A DNA stretch of 64,000 nucleotides from an uncultured Oscillospiraceae bacterium (lineage in GTDB: Bacteria; Bacillota; Clostridia; Oscillospirales; Oscillospiraceae): assembly GCA_947626785.1 (NCBI GenBank), contig CANQTO010000004.1, forward strand, positions 22,527 through 86,526. The letters are read 5' to 3'. Positions 22,788 to 32,589 of the stretch are shown here, piece after piece. The translations under genes were made by a program, and so were the position numbers. The notes under the pieces were generated by a model. The model made no database searches and had not been told where the DNA came from. It saw only the letters and a program-made list of their open reading frames with translations. Within the stretch, counting starts at the first letter, position 1; each line of letters starts with the position of its first letter.

Positions 22788-23591
22788 ATGAACAAGATGC
22801 AGAAGGCGCTGCTGGAGCTGTCCGACATGGACGATCTGGCGGCGCGCAGCTCGGCCATCCACAGCCTGAACCCCACGGCAAAGCTGCTGGCGACAATCGC
22901 ATATGTGGCCGTGGTGCTGTCCTTCGGCAAATACCGGCTCAGCGGCCTGATCGTCATGCTGCTCTGGCCGGTGCTGCTGTTCCAGCTCAGCGGCATCCCG
23001 GTGCATCTGTGCTTTTACAAGCTGCGCCTGGTGCTGCCGCTGGTGCTGGCCGTGGGTCTCTTCAACCCCTTCTTCGACCGGGCGCCCCTGCTTGTTCTGG
23101 GCCCCCTGGCCGTGTCCGGCGGGGTGGTGAGCATGCTGACGCTGATGCTCAAGGGCACGCTCTGCCTGATGGCCTCCTTCCTGCTGATGGCCACCACCGG
23201 CATCGACAGCCTCTGCGCCTGCCTGCGGAAGCTGCATTTCCCCGGCCTGCTGGTGACGCTGCTGCTGCTGACCTACCGCTATGTGGGGGTCATGACGGAG
23301 GAGCTGGCCGTGATGACGGAGGCCTATCAGCTCCGGGCGCCGGGGCAGAAGGGCATTCAGCACAGCGCCTGGGGCTCCTTCCTGGGCCAACTGCTGCTGC
23401 GGAGCATGGACCGGTCCCAGGAGCTCTACGCCAGTATGCTCCTGCGGGGTTACCACGACCATTTCCACTACGCCCCGGAGCGGCCCTTCCGCCCCCAGGA
23501 CGCCCTGTTTCTGCTGGGCAGCCTGGCCGTCTTTTTCCTGCTGCGCTTTGTGCCCGTGGCGGAGCTGCTGGGCGCTCTCTTTGTGAGGTGA
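22788..23591 (+). CDS. cbiQ: Energy-coupling factor transmembrane protein CbiQ
   Basis: CbiQ is the T-component that couples ATP hydrolysis by CbiO to metal release from CbiM. The 267-residue protein has about five membrane segments. The two coupling helices carry the family's Ala-Arg-Gly-type signatures, here AYQLRAPG and SMLLRGYHD near the C-terminus. The ATG at 22788 follows TTGAGG. It is separated from cbiO by 5 bases. The N-terminal DMDDLAARSSAIHSLNP is the usual cytosolic start of this family. Confidence 0.92.
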   Translation: MNKMQKALLELSDMDDLAARSSAIHSLNPTAKLLATIAYVAVVLSFGKYRLSGLIVMLLWPVLLFQLSGIPVHLCFYKLRLVLPLVLAVGLFNPFFDRAPLLVLGPLAVSGGVVSMLTLMLKGTLCLMASFLLMATTGIDSLCACLRKLHFPGLLVTLLLLTYRYVGVMTEELAVMTEAYQLRAPGQKGIQHSAWGSFLGQLLLRSMDRSQELYASMLLRGYHDHFHYAPERPFRPQDALFLLGSLAVFFLLRFVPVAELLGALFVR

Positions 23592-23596
23592 ACACC

Positions 23597-24322
23597 ATGA
23601 TCGAACTGCAAAACGTCCGCTTCTCCTACGAGCGGGAGCGGCCCCTGATCGAAGACCTGTCCTTCCGGATCGAGAAGGGCGAGTCCGTAGGGCTCATCGG
23701 CGCCAACGGCGCGGGGAAATCCACCCTCTTAAAGCTGCTGCTGGGCCTCATCCAGGGGGAGGGGCGCATCTTGGTGGACGATATTCCCGTGGAGAAGGCC
23801 AATTTGAGTCAGATCCGCCGGAAGCTGGGCTTCGTCCTGCAAAATTCCGACAACCAGATGTTCATGCCCACGGTGTACGAGGACATGATCTTCGGCCCCC
23901 TGAACTACGGGCTCAGCCGGGAGGAGACGGAGCGGCGGGTGGACGCGGTGCTGGAGCGGCTGGGCCTCCAGGAGCTCAAGCACCGGCACAACCACCGGAT
24001 CTCCGGCGGCGAAAAGCGCATGGCCGCCATCGCCACGGTGCTGGCCATGGAGCCGGAGGCCCTGCTGATGGACGAGCCCAGCTCCAACCTGGACCCCTAT
24101 AACCGGCGGATCGTTATCAACACCATCCGCTCCCTGCCCCAGACCAAGCTCATCGCCTCCCACGATCTGGACATGATCCTGGACACCTGCGACCGGGTGC
24201 TGCTGCTGTCCAAGGGCCGGCTGGTTGCCGACGGGCCGGCGGCGGAGCTGCTGCGGGACCGGGCGCTGCTGGAGGCCAACCGCCTGGAGCTGCCTTTCTC
24301 CCTGGCGGGGAGAGGATCATAA
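23597..24322 (+). CDS. cbiO: Energy-coupling factor ATPase CbiO
   Basis: This 241-residue ABC ATPase drives the cobalt/nickel transporter. Walker A is GANGAGKST (residues 35-43), the Q-loop lies in LQNSDNQMFM (typical of ECF ATPases), the signature is ISGGEKR near residue 135, and Walker B is ALLMDEPSSNLDP. It follows cbiQ closely and ends at a GC-rich hairpin. A single ATPase suggests a homodimer. Confidence 0.93.
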   Translation: MIELQNVRFSYERERPLIEDLSFRIEKGESVGLIGANGAGKSTLLKLLLGLIQGEGRILVDDIPVEKANLSQIRRKLGFVLQNSDNQMFMPTVYEDMIFGPLNYGLSREETERRVDAVLERLGLQELKHRHNHRISGGEKRMAAIATVLAMEPEALLMDEPSSNLDPYNRRIVINTIRSLPQTKLIASHDLDMILDTCDRVLLLSKGRLVADGPAAELLRDRALLEANRLELPFSLAGRGS

Positions 24323-24336
24323 GGAATAAACAAACT

Positions 24337-24363
24337 GCGCCCCCGGCAGATCCGCCGGGGGCG
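24337..24363. terminator. Hairpin between converging cbiO and the YyaL-type gene
   Basis: CGCCCCCGGC-type arms pair around AGATCC. It lies 15 bases after the cbiO stop; the U-tract is poor on both strands. Confidence 0.55.
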
Positions 24364-24383
24364 TGGTTATATCTACACGACAG

Positions 24384-26366
24384 TCATTCCGCTGGGAAGG
24401 GCAGGCCGCAGGTCCCGCCGGAGCAGACATAAAAGGTGGGCTTGCCGTCGATCAAGGTCATCTCCCTGGTGAAGGGGGCCAGGGCGGCCAGGGCCTCGCT
24501 CTCGGAGGGGCGTTTCAGGATCACGCTCAGCCCCGGGGCGTAGCGGGCCAGGATGCTCTTTAGGGCGGCGGGGGGCTCCTCGGAGACGCAGACCAGCTCC
24601 CGGGTGGGGTAGACTACGCTCAAAAGGGCGATAAGGCCGAAGGCCAACCCCGCCGGATAGCCGGCCGCGCCGCGGCAGAGGAAGCCCAGCTGCTCCCAGG
24701 CGGCCTGCCTCCAGCGCGCCTCTCCGGTCAGGCGGGAGAGCTGGTCGAAGAGCAGGGCGCAGGCGCAGTTGGAGGAGGGCATAGCCCCGTCAAAGAGCTC
24801 CATGGGCCGCTTGAGCAGGGCCTCGGCCCCCTGGGCGGTCCGGTAATAGCCCCCGCCGGGGGCGGCAAAGCGCTCCGGGATCTGTCCGGCCAGCTTCAGG
24901 GCCAGCTCCAAAGACGCCAGATCGTAGTCCGCCTCGTACAGCTCCAGCAGGCCCAGGGCGTAGAAGGCGTAGTCCTCCAGCCGGGCGTCGAAGCGGTTTT
25001 CCGTCCCGTAGACGCAGGCCCGCAGCTCCGGCCCGTCAAAGGCGTGGGCGCGCAGGAAATCCGCCAGGCGGCGGGCCCGGTCCAGGTAGCGCCGGTCGTC
25101 AAAGCAGCGGGCGGCCTTGGCCAGGGCCATGAGCATCAGGCCGTTCCAGGCGGTGAGGATCTTGGTGTCGGCAGCCAGGGCAGAGCGCCGCTCCCGGTAG
25201 AGCCGGAGCTTTTCCCGGCAGTCGTCATAGCCCTCCGGCAGCAGATTCCAGCGCTCATTCAACAGCAGATTGGGGACGCTCTTCCCACTGCGGCCTGTGT
25301 TGCCGGCCTCGGTGATGTCGTAGCACTCGGCGAAGTGCCGGCCCGGGTCCTCCCCCAGGACCTGGGTCACTTCCCGGGGTGTGAACAGATAGGCCCCGCC
25401 CTCTTCGCCGCCGCTGTCCGCGTCCTGTCCGCACCAGAAGCCCCCCTCCGGGGATTGGAGCTCCCGCAGGCAGTAGTCCAGCGTGGCCTCCGCCGCCTGC
25501 CGGTAGAGGGCCAGATGCCCCTCCTGCCAGGCCTCCGTATAGGCCAGGGCCAGCAGGGCGTTGTCGTAGAGCGTCTTCTCAAAATGGGGCACCCGCCAGG
25601 CCCGGTCGGTGGAATAGCGAGCAAAGCCCCCGCCGAAATGGTCGAAGATCCCGCCCCGGAACATCTGCTGGAGGCTCCGCTCGGCCATGTGCCGGGCGGC
25701 CTTGTCCCCGGAGAGCTTGGCGTAGCGCAGCAGAAAGAGCAGATTGTGGGCGGAGGGGAACTTGGGGGCGCTGCCGAAGCCGCCGTTCTCCTCGTCGAAG
25801 GAGCTCTTGAACTGCTCCACCGCCGTTTTTAGAAAGCCCTCGTCCGGCTCCCCCTGACCGGCGGGGCGGGGCTTGGAGAGCCAGGAGCTGATCTCGTCCC
25901 CCGCCAGCAGCAGCTCCTCCCGGTCCTGCCGCCATTTCCGGGCCAGCACCGTCAGCACCGACAGCAGGCCCAGGCTGCCGCCCCGGTTGTTCTTGGGCAG
26001 ATAGGTAGCGGCAAAGAAGGGCTTGCCCTCCGGCGTGGCGACGATGGTCAGGGGCCAGCCGCCGCTGCCGTTCAGGGCGGTGCAGGCCTCCATGTACACG
26101 CTGTCCACATCCGGCCGCTCCTCCCGGTCCACCTTGACGCAGACATAGTCCCGGTTCAGGAGCTGGGCCACCTGCCCGTCCTCAAAGGACTCGTGGGCCA
26201 TCACGTGGCACCAGTGGCAGGTGGAGTAGCCGATGCTCAGGAAGATGGGCTTGTCCTCCTCCCGGGCCCGCCGGAAGGCCTCCGGCCCCCAGGGCATCCA
26301 GTCCACCGGGTTCTCCGCGTGCTGGAGCAGGTAAGGGGATCTCTCGCGGGCAAGGCGGTTGCTCAT
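24384..26366 (-). CDS. YyaL-type thioredoxin-domain protein (DUF255, SPATA20-like)
   Basis: The 660-residue protein has an N-terminal thioredoxin-like domain beginning [20 protein letters not shown], with the conserved CHWCH motif at residues 50-54 and GGWPLT near 110. The rest is an alpha/alpha-barrel resembling six-hairpin glycosidases, with [11 protein letters not shown] in the middle. Length and order match the family in bacteria and the mammalian SPATA20. Its reaction is not known to me; redox handling of a sugar-related substrate has been proposed from the domain pair. The ATG at 26366 has GGAGGG upstream. It stands alone on the minus strand. Confidence 0.9.
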   Translation of the reverse strand: MSNRLARERSPYLLQHAENPVDWMPWGPEAFRRAREEDKPIFLSIGYSTCHWCHVMAHESFEDGQVAQLLNRDYVCVKVDREERPDVDSVYMEACTALNGSGGWPLTIVATPEGKPFFAATYLPKNNRGGSLGLLSVLTVLARKWRQDREELLLAGDEISSWLSKPRPAGQGEPDEGFLKTAVEQFKSSFDEENGGFGSAPKFPSAHNLLFLLRYAKLSGDKAARHMAERSLQQMFRGGIFDHFGGGFARYSTDRAWRVPHFEKTLYDNALLALAYTEAWQEGHLALYRQAAEATLDYCLRELQSPEGGFWCGQDADSGGEEGGAYLFTPREVTQVLGEDPGRHFAECYDITEAGNTGRSGKSVPNLLLNERWNLLPEGYDDCREKLRLYRERRSALAADTKILTAWNGLMLMALAKAARCFDDRRYLDRARRLADFLRAHAFDGPELRACVYGTENRFDARLEDYAFYALGLLELYEADYDLASLELALKLAGQIPERFAAPGGGYYRTAQGAEALLKRPMELFDGAMPSSNCACALLFDQLSRLTGEARWRQAAWEQLGFLCRGAAGYPAGLAFGLIALLSVVYPTRELVCVSEEPPAALKSILARYAPGLSVILKRPSESEALAALAPFTREMTLIDGKPTFYVCSGGTCGLPFPAE

Positions 26367-26492
26367 GGCAGTCCCTCCGTTTTTTTCGTTTAGCTTAAGT
26401 CAAAACCGCAGATATTATACACCGGATCAACCTCTCGTGGCAAGCCGGGGCCAAACTTTGGAAAAAATAACTGTTTTGGAAGCAATTTACGG

Positions 26493-26521
26493 TTTACAGA
26501 ACCGGAAAATTATGGTATAAA
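26493..26521 (+). promoter_or_regulatory. Promoter of the aminotransferase-thioesterase operon
   Basis: TTTACA (26493-26498), 17 bp, TATAAA (26516-26521). Confidence 0.65.
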
Positions 26522-26586
26522 GAGTATAGAGGAATCCCGATGGGAAACGGACAAAAAGTACAAAAAATGAAAGGAAGGAATCGAAA

Positions 26587-27768
26587 ATGGTTAATTTTGC
26601 CGACAGAATGAGCAGGATCAAGGCCTCCGACATCCGCGAGCTGCTGAAGCTCACTGCCCAGCCCCACATCATCTCCTTCGCCGGCGGCCTGCCGGCTCCG
26701 GAGCTCTTCCCTGTGGCGGACATCAAGGCCGCCATGGACGCGGTGCTGAACGAGCAGGGCCAGGTGGCCCTCCAGTACGGCCAGACCGAAGGCTGGGCGC
26801 CTCTGAGAAAGCAGATCGCCGAGCGCATGGCCGCCAAGAACGCCATCCACACCGACCCGGACAACATCATCCTCACCGCCGGCAGCCAGCAGGGCCTGGA
26901 CTTCTGCGGGAAGCTGTTCCTGAACCCCGGCGACGTGGTGGTGCTGGAGAGCCCCTCCTACCTGGGCGCCATCAACGCCCTCAACGCCTACCAGCCCAAC
27001 TTCGTGGAAGTGCCCACCGATGACAACGGCATGATCATGGAGGAGCTGGACAAGATCCTGTCCACCACCGAGAACGTGAAGCTGATCTACGTGATCCCCG
27101 ACTTCCAGAACCCCAGCGGACGCACCTGGCCCCTGGAGCGGCGCAAGCAGTTCATGGAGATCATCAAGAAGCACGGCATCCCCGCCATTGAGGACAACCC
27201 CTACGGCGACCTGCGCTTCAAGGGCGAGTATCAGCCGGCGCTGAAGAGCCTGGACACCGAAGGCCTGATCATCTACATGGGCACCTTCTCCAAGATCCTG
27301 GCCCCCGGCTTCCGTGTGGGCTGGACCTGCGCCAGCGAGGAGATCGTGGGCAAGCTGAACCTGATCGCTCAGGGCGCCGTGCTCCAGACCTCCACCATCA
27401 CCGCCATGGTCATCTCCAAGTACCTGGAGATGTTCGACGTCGACAAACACGTGGAGAAGATCCGCGAGGTGTACAAGCACCGCTGCCAGCTGATGATCCA
27501 GACCATGAAGGAGACTTTCCCGCCCGAGGCCAAGTTCACCGACCCGGACGGCGGCCTGTTCACCTGGGTGGAGCTGCCGCCTCACGTGAATACCCGCGAC
27601 CTGGCGGCCAAGGCCCTGGAGAAGGGCGTGGCCTTCGTCCCCGGCGACGGCTTCTATCCCTCCGGCGAGACCAAGTGCTGCATGCGTCTGAACTACTCCT
27701 GCATGCCCGATGAGCGCATCGTGGAGGGCATCAAGCGCCTGGCCGAGGTCATCAAAGAGGCCCTGTGA
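26587..27768 (+). CDS. PLP-dependent aminotransferase, 2-aminoadipate/LysN-like
   Basis: This 393-residue fold-type I aminotransferase belongs to the LysN/MocR-related group (class I/II). Visible marks are FAGGLPAPELFP near residue 32, the QYGQTEGWAPLR segment, PDFQNPSGR near 172, and the PLP lysine Lys236 in GTFSKILAPGFRVGW. Family members act on 2-aminoadipate, aromatic or branched amino acids; the substrate here cannot be read. The next gene, a thioesterase, overlaps its stop by 4 bases, which suggests a path from an amino acid to an acyl-CoA. It is transcribed from a good promoter 65 bases upstream. Confidence 0.9.
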   Translation: MVNFADRMSRIKASDIRELLKLTAQPHIISFAGGLPAPELFPVADIKAAMDAVLNEQGQVALQYGQTEGWAPLRKQIAERMAAKNAIHTDPDNIILTAGSQQGLDFCGKLFLNPGDVVVLESPSYLGAINALNAYQPNFVEVPTDDNGMIMEELDKILSTTENVKLIYVIPDFQNPSGRTWPLERRKQFMEIIKKHGIPAIEDNPYGDLRFKGEYQPALKSLDTEGLIIYMGTFSKILAPGFRVGWTCASEEIVGKLNLIAQGAVLQTSTITAMVISKYLEMFDVDKHVEKIREVYKHRCQLMIQTMKETFPPEAKFTDPDGGLFTWVELPPHVNTRDLAAKALEKGVAFVPGDGFYPSGETKCCMRLNYSCMPDERIVEGIKRLAEVIKEAL

Positions 27769-28157
27769 GCGGCCTGGTCCCCGGCCTGAAGGGCTCGGCG
27801 CAGACGGAGGTCGTCTTTGAAAATACCGCCGCCGCCGTGGGCAGCGGGGCGCTGGAGGTCTTTGCCACGCCCAGCATGATCGCCCTCATGGAGAAGGCGG
27901 CGCTGGAGTCGGTCCAGCCCTTCCTGGAGGAGGGGCAGGGCACCGTGGGCACGGAGCTGAACGTGTCCCACCTGGCGGCGACGCCGGTGGGCATGACGGT
28001 CCGGGCTGAGAGCGAGCTGACGGAGATAGACGGCCGGATGCTCCGCTTCAAGGTGGAGGCCTGGGCCGGAGAGGAGCTCATCGGCCGCGGCACCCATCAG
28101 CGCTGCGTCGTCTTCAACGAGCGCTTTCTGGCCAAAGCCCTGGCAAAAAAGGGCTGA
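27765..28157 (+). CDS. Hotdog-fold thioesterase, FlK-like
   Basis: The 130-residue protein resembles the fluoroacetyl-CoA thioesterase (FlK) group: an N-terminal LKGSAQTEVVFENTAAAVGSG segment, ATPSMIALMEKAAL, and the conserved GTELNVSHLAATPVGMTV. Proteins of this group hydrolyse small acyl-CoAs. It starts at a GTG within the last codons of the aminotransferase gene (GTGA overlap), so the two are coupled. A fluoroacetate role is unlikely in this context. The substrate is unknown. Confidence 0.85.
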   Translation: MSGLVPGLKGSAQTEVVFENTAAAVGSGALEVFATPSMIALMEKAALESVQPFLEEGQGTVGTELNVSHLAATPVGMTVRAESELTEIDGRMLRFKVEAWAGEELIGRGTHQRCVVFNERFLAKALAKKG

Positions 28158-28179
28158 AAAGAGCATAGTGATAACATCG

Positions 28180-28208
28180 AAAAAGCCCCGGCTTCGTGCC
28201 GGGGCTTT
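28180..28208 (+). terminator. Terminator after the thioesterase gene
   Basis: AAAGCCCCGGC pairs with GCCGGGGCTTT around TTCGT. A further 10-bp hairpin (GCGTGTCGAC with GTCGACACGC) follows at once. Confidence 0.75.
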
Positions 28209-28233
28209 GAGCGTGTCGACAAAGTCGACACGC

Positions 28234-28381
28234 TTCAAATGCGACCCGCTTTGCTGGGCTCGCATTTGAGAAACTCGCGCTTATCGCCCTTCGGTTGGTC
28301 GGCGCGAGGGCTCACTTTGTTCGCCTTAGGGTGTTTTTGAGGCGGCAAAGCTGCCTCAAAAACAAATTTGATTTCTTTTGC
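28234..28381 (-). repeat. Repeat B copy 3
   Basis: Inverted relative to copy 1 and the closest match to it. It fills most of the gap between the thioesterase terminator and the uxaC terminator. Confidence 0.8.
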
Positions 28382-28393
28382 GCCGCGTTATAA

Positions 28394-28436
28394 AAAGAGC
28401 AAGGAAAAAGCTGTTTCGGCTTTTTCCTTGCTCTTT
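28394..28436 (-). terminator. Terminator of the hexuronate operon
   Basis: An 18-bp perfect stem (28394-28411 with 28419-28436, 7-base loop) lies 20 bases after the uxaC stop and is followed by TTTTTAT on the minus strand. Confidence 0.85.
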
Positions 28437-28455
28437 GTTTATGGGAATATAGTGT

Positions 28456-29853
28456 TTAGAGCCCGAAGTAGCGCTCCGCGTTCTTGACGCAGATGCCCTC
28501 GACGATCTGCTTGAGGGCCTTCTCGTCGTTGGGGTACTCGCCGTTTTCCACCCAGGAGCCCACCAGATCGCAGAGGATGCGCCGGAAGTACTCGTGCCGG
28601 GCATAGGACAGGAAGCTGCGGGAGTCGGTCAGCATGCCCACAAAGCCCGCCAGATAGCCCTCGTTGGCCAGGCTGGTCATCTGCTCGATCATGCCCTGCT
28701 TGTGGTCGTTGAACCACCAGCCGCTGCCGTGCTGGAGCTTGCTGACGGCCTCGCCGGTCTGGAAGCAGCCCATGACGGTCTCGATGGCGGCGTTGTCGTT
28801 GGGGTTGAGGGAGTAGAGGATGGTCTTGGGCAGCTCGCCGGTCTCGTCCAGGGCGTTGAGGAAGGCGGCCAGCTCCTTGACGGAGGCGGCGTCGCCGATG
28901 GAGTCCACGCCCGCGTCCGGGCCCAGGGCCTGGAAGACCCGCTGGGAGTTGTTGCGGATGACGCCGAAGTGCAGCTGCATGGCCCAGCCCCGCTGGGCGT
29001 ACTCCCGGCCCAGGAAGAGCAGCAGCGCGCTGCGGAACTTCCCGGCCTCCTCGGCCGTGGGGAGCTGGCCCTCCAGGCGGCGCTTGAAGATGCCAAAGAT
29101 CTCGTCCTTCCCGGCGGGGACATAGCGGACGGCCTCCATGCCGTGGTCCGATAGGCGGCAGCCCAGGTCGCCGAAGGCGTCCAGGCGCTTTTTCAGCACC
29201 TTTTTCAGGCAGTTGAAGCAGTGGATCTCCTCCCCGGCAGCCTCGGCCAGGGTCTTCAGATAGTCCAGATACCCGGGCTTTTCGATGCTCAGGGCCTGGT
29301 CGGGCCGGAAGGTGGGCAGCACCTGGACCTCAAAGCCCTCCTCCTTGAGCTTCTTGTGCCACTCCAGGCTGTCCGCCGGGTCGTCGGTGGTGCAGAGGGC
29401 CTTCACGTTGGAGCCGGTGATCAGCTTGCGGGCGCTCATGTCCGGCTGGGCCAGCTTCGCGTTGCACAGCTGCCAGACCTCCTCGGCGGTGTCCCCGTTG
29501 AGGACGCCCTGATAGCCGAAGTAGTTGCGCAGCTCCAGGTGGCTCCAGTGGTAGAGCGGGTTGCCGATGGCAAGGCCGATGGTCTCCGCCCATTTCTGGA
29601 ACTTCTCCCGGTCGGAGGCGTCGCCGGTCACATAGCGCTCCTCCACACCGGCCGAGCGCATCAGGCGCCACTTGTAGTGGTCGCCCCCCAGCCAGACCTG
29701 GGTGATGTTCTCAAACTTCCGGTCCTCGTAGATCTCCTTCGGGGACAGGTGGCAGTGGTAGTCGATGATCGGCAGGCCCGCGGCGTAGTCGTGGTACAGG
29801 TGCCGGGCCGTCTCGCTGGAGAGCAGAAAATCTTTGTCCATAAAGGCCTTCAT
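28456..29853 (-). CDS. uxaC: Glucuronate isomerase
   Basis: UxaC converts D-glucuronate to D-fructuronate (and galacturonate to tagaturonate), the first step of hexuronate breakdown. The 465-residue protein shows the family's metal-site motif DYHCHLSP near residue 31, then AIGNPLYHWSHLELRNYFG and, near the C-terminus, GMLTDSRSFLSYARHEYFRRILC. Length is normal. It is the last gene of the operon and overlaps uxuB by 4 bases (ATGA). With uxuB and uxuA it completes the route to 2-keto-3-deoxygluconate; the kinase and aldolase that follow are not in the window. Confidence 0.96.
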   Translation of the reverse strand: MKAFMDKDFLLSSETARHLYHDYAAGLPIIDYHCHLSPKEIYEDRKFENITQVWLGGDHYKWRLMRSAGVEERYVTGDASDREKFQKWAETIGLAIGNPLYHWSHLELRNYFGYQGVLNGDTAEEVWQLCNAKLAQPDMSARKLITGSNVKALCTTDDPADSLEWHKKLKEEGFEVQVLPTFRPDQALSIEKPGYLDYLKTLAEAAGEEIHCFNCLKKVLKKRLDAFGDLGCRLSDHGMEAVRYVPAGKDEIFGIFKRRLEGQLPTAEEAGKFRSALLLFLGREYAQRGWAMQLHFGVIRNNSQRVFQALGPDAGVDSIGDAASVKELAAFLNALDETGELPKTILYSLNPNDNAAIETVMGCFQTGEAVSKLQHGSGWWFNDHKQGMIEQMTSLANEGYLAGFVGMLTDSRSFLSYARHEYFRRILCDLVGSWVENGEYPNDEKALKQIVEGICVKNAERYFGL

Positions 29854-31475
29854 GCGCAGTGTCCTCCCTCGGTGACGTATTTTTTCAAAGTGGCGCGGAC
29901 CGCGCCGGGACCGGCGATCAGCTGGGCGAAGTAGGCGCAGACCAGATCGGCCATGCCGTTTGCCACCAGATCCACACCGAAGATGGCGGCGTTGCTGAGC
30001 AGGCCGGAGAGCTGTGCCTTCAGCGCAGCGGGCTCAGGCCGGTCGCCCAGCCGGAAGCCCTGGACCACGGGGCAGACGGTGTCCAGCAGGGGGTCCGGGC
30101 TCAGGGTGAAGCTCTCGCCCTTGTCGTCCACGGCCATCAGGTAGCGCAGCCAGCCGGCAAAGACCAGGGGGATGAGCTTCAGGTCCTTCACGTCCAGGGT
30201 GTCGGAGGCCATATAGGCCTTGATGGTCTCGCCGAAGCGGATGGGCAGCTTCTGGGAGGTGTCGGTGGCGATGCGCTGGGGCATGTCGGGCATGAAGGGG
30301 TTGGGCAGGCGCACGTTCACCACCGCGTCGATAAACTCCTTGGGGTCCAGCACACCGGGGTCGGTGACCACGGGCAGGCCCTCTTTATAGCCCACAGTCT
30401 TGATGAGCCCCACCAGCTCCGGGTCCTTCATCTCCTCGTAGATCCGGTGATAGCCCAGCAGGCAGCCGTAGACGGCCAGGCTGGTGTGCAGGGGGTTGAG
30501 GCAGGTGCAGACCTTCATCCGCTCCACCTTGTCCACGGTCTCCCGCTGGGTGAAGATGATGCCGGCCTTCTCCAGCGGCGGGCGGCCGTTGGGGAAGCTG
30601 TCCTCGATGACCAGGTACTCGCACTCCTCGGCGTTGACGAAGGGGGCCACGTGGGTGCCCCGGGGGGTCACCACGGGGGCGAAGCCCTCCAGGCCGTCGG
30701 CCTCCAGCAGCTCGCCCACGCTGGTGTCCGGGCTGGGGGTGATCTTGTCGATCATGGTCCAGGGGAAGCTGACCTTCTTAGGGTCGTTCACATAGGCGGC
30801 AAAGCCCTCCGGGACCAGGCCCTTCTCCGCCCAGGCCGCGGCAAAGGCGGTGACGGCGGCCTTCAGCTTGTCCCCGTTGTGGGAGCAGTTGTCCATGCTG
30901 ACCATGGCGATGGGCAGCGCCCCGGCCTGATAGCGCTCAAGGAGCAGGGCGGTGAGCTTGCCCATGTAGCTCTTGGCGGCGGCGGGACCGGCGCTCAGGT
31001 CGGCGGCCACGTCGGCCAGGGTCTCGCCCTTGCCGTCCACCAGGCTGTAGCCCTTCTCGGTGATGGTGAAGCTGACCATCTGCAAAGAGGGCTTTTTGAA
31101 GACCTCCGCCAGCTCTGCCTCCTGGCCGTAGAGGATATAGGTGTGGGCGATGCTGCCGACGACCGTCTTCTCCACCTGGCCGCTGGCCTTCAGCGTCACC
31201 AGGACGGTGTAGTTGTCGTGGCTGTCCCCGCCCTTGCTGGTGCGCTCGGCGGCCAGGATGCCGGTGCTCATCAGGCCCTCGTTCAGGAGCTTCTGGGCGG
31301 CGTTGGCCTGGAAGGCTTTGAAGATATTGCCCGCGCCGAAGTGGAGCCAGGCGGGCTCTTTTAAGGTGGCCTCTACCATGGCCTCCCGGTCGTACTGGGG
31401 CAGGGCGTAGCCCGCCGCCTCCCAGGTGGCCCGGTCCTTCAGACCGGCCGTGCTCAGATCCAGTTTCCTGCTCAT
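29850..31475 (-). CDS. uxuB: Fructuronate reductase (mannitol dehydrogenase family)
   Basis: UxuB reduces D-fructuronate to D-mannonate with NADH. The 541-residue protein belongs to the long-chain mannitol dehydrogenase family, with WLHFGAGNIFKAFQA as the nucleotide-binding region near residue 42 and the conserved CLNPLHTSLAVYGC near 330. Overlaps of 4 bases with both uxuA and uxaC show tight coupling. A tagaturonate reductase would look similar, but the neighbours point to the glucuronate branch. Confidence 0.93.
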   Translation of the reverse strand: MSRKLDLSTAGLKDRATWEAAGYALPQYDREAMVEATLKEPAWLHFGAGNIFKAFQANAAQKLLNEGLMSTGILAAERTSKGGDSHDNYTVLVTLKASGQVEKTVVGSIAHTYILYGQEAELAEVFKKPSLQMVSFTITEKGYSLVDGKGETLADVAADLSAGPAAAKSYMGKLTALLLERYQAGALPIAMVSMDNCSHNGDKLKAAVTAFAAAWAEKGLVPEGFAAYVNDPKKVSFPWTMIDKITPSPDTSVGELLEADGLEGFAPVVTPRGTHVAPFVNAEECEYLVIEDSFPNGRPPLEKAGIIFTQRETVDKVERMKVCTCLNPLHTSLAVYGCLLGYHRIYEEMKDPELVGLIKTVGYKEGLPVVTDPGVLDPKEFIDAVVNVRLPNPFMPDMPQRIATDTSQKLPIRFGETIKAYMASDTLDVKDLKLIPLVFAGWLRYLMAVDDKGESFTLSPDPLLDTVCPVVQGFRLGDRPEPAALKAQLSGLLSNAAIFGVDLVANGMADLVCAYFAQLIAGPGAVRATLKKYVTEGGHCA

Positions 31476-32560
31476 GCTTTTGCCTCCTTGTCCATCAGAT
31501 CCCAGGCGCCCAGCATATACATGATGCCCAGGGCCCGGTCATACAGGCCGTAGCCGGGGCGGCAGGTGCCGGGGCCCTCGCCCCACAGGTGCCGGCCGTG
31601 GTCGGGCCGGATATAGCCCTCGTAGCCGCAGTCGTGGTAAGCCCGGAGGATGTCGAGGATGCCGGTCTCGCCGTCGCAGTCCCGGTGGGAGGCCTCGGAG
31701 AAGTCCCCGTTGGGGAAGTGCTTGACGTTGCGGATGTGGGCAAAGGCGATCCGGTCGCAGTGCTTGCGGACGATGGCGGCCACGTTGTTCTCGGGGTTGG
31801 CGTTCAGGCTGCCGGAGCAGAGGGTCAGGCAGTTATACGGGTCGTCCACCATGGCCAGGAAGCGGTCGATGCTCTCGCTGTCCACCAGCAGCCGGGGCAG
31901 GCCGAAGATGTCCCAGGGGGGATCGTCCATGTGGACGGCCATCTTGATATCGCACTCGTGGCAGACGGGCATGAGCCGCTCCAGGAAATACTTGAAGTTG
32001 GCCCAGAGCTTCTCCTTGGTCACGTCTTTGTACTTGTCAAAGAGCTCGTCCAGCTTGGCCATCCGCTCCGGCTCCCAGCCGGGGAAGGTCATGTGGTACT
32101 TCTCGGTGAAGCTCATCACATAGTCGGCCATCTCCTTAGGGTCGTCCTGGATCATGTCCTTCTGGTAGTACAGGGCGGTGGAGCCGTCGCCCACCGGATG
32201 GAACAGGTCGCTGCGGGTCCAGTCAAAGATGGGCATGAAGTTGTAGCAGATGACCTTCACGCCGAAGGGGGCTAGGTTCCGGATGGTCTGGATGTAGTTG
32301 TCGATGTACCCGTCCCGGCTGGGCAGGCCGATCTTGATGTCGTCGTGGACGTTGACGGACTCCACCACGTCGGCGTTGAAGCCGTGGGCGCGGATGTCCT
32401 CCACCACCGGGGCGATCTCCTCCGGCTGCCACACCTCGCCGGGCATTTTGTCGTGCAGGGCCCAGACGATGGTGCTCACGCCGGGGATCTGCCGGATGTC
32501 CTCCAGGCTGATCCCGTCGTTGCCTTCGCCGTACCAGCGAAAGCCCATTTGCATTGGCAT
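31472..32560 (-). CDS. uxuA: Mannonate dehydratase
   Basis: UxuA removes water from D-mannonate to give 2-keto-3-deoxy-D-gluconate and needs Mn2+ or Fe2+. The 362-residue protein begins MGFRWYGEGND, has the SVNVHDDIKIG segment, AVHMDDPPWDIFGLPR near residue 208 and FAHIRNVK near 265, which carry the metal ligands. It lies between a GH31 gene (55 bases, with a small hairpin) and uxuB (4-base overlap). The start follows GGGAGG. Confidence 0.96.
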   Translation of the reverse strand: MPMQMGFRWYGEGNDGISLEDIRQIPGVSTIVWALHDKMPGEVWQPEEIAPVVEDIRAHGFNADVVESVNVHDDIKIGLPSRDGYIDNYIQTIRNLAPFGVKVICYNFMPIFDWTRSDLFHPVGDGSTALYYQKDMIQDDPKEMADYVMSFTEKYHMTFPGWEPERMAKLDELFDKYKDVTKEKLWANFKYFLERLMPVCHECDIKMAVHMDDPPWDIFGLPRLLVDSESIDRFLAMVDDPYNCLTLCSGSLNANPENNVAAIVRKHCDRIAFAHIRNVKHFPNGDFSEASHRDCDGETGILDILRAYHDCGYEGYIRPDHGRHLWGEGPGTCRPGYGLYDRALGIMYMLGAWDLMDKEAKA

Positions 32561-32589
32561 GATAATACCTCCCTCTCAAAATTATCTGC

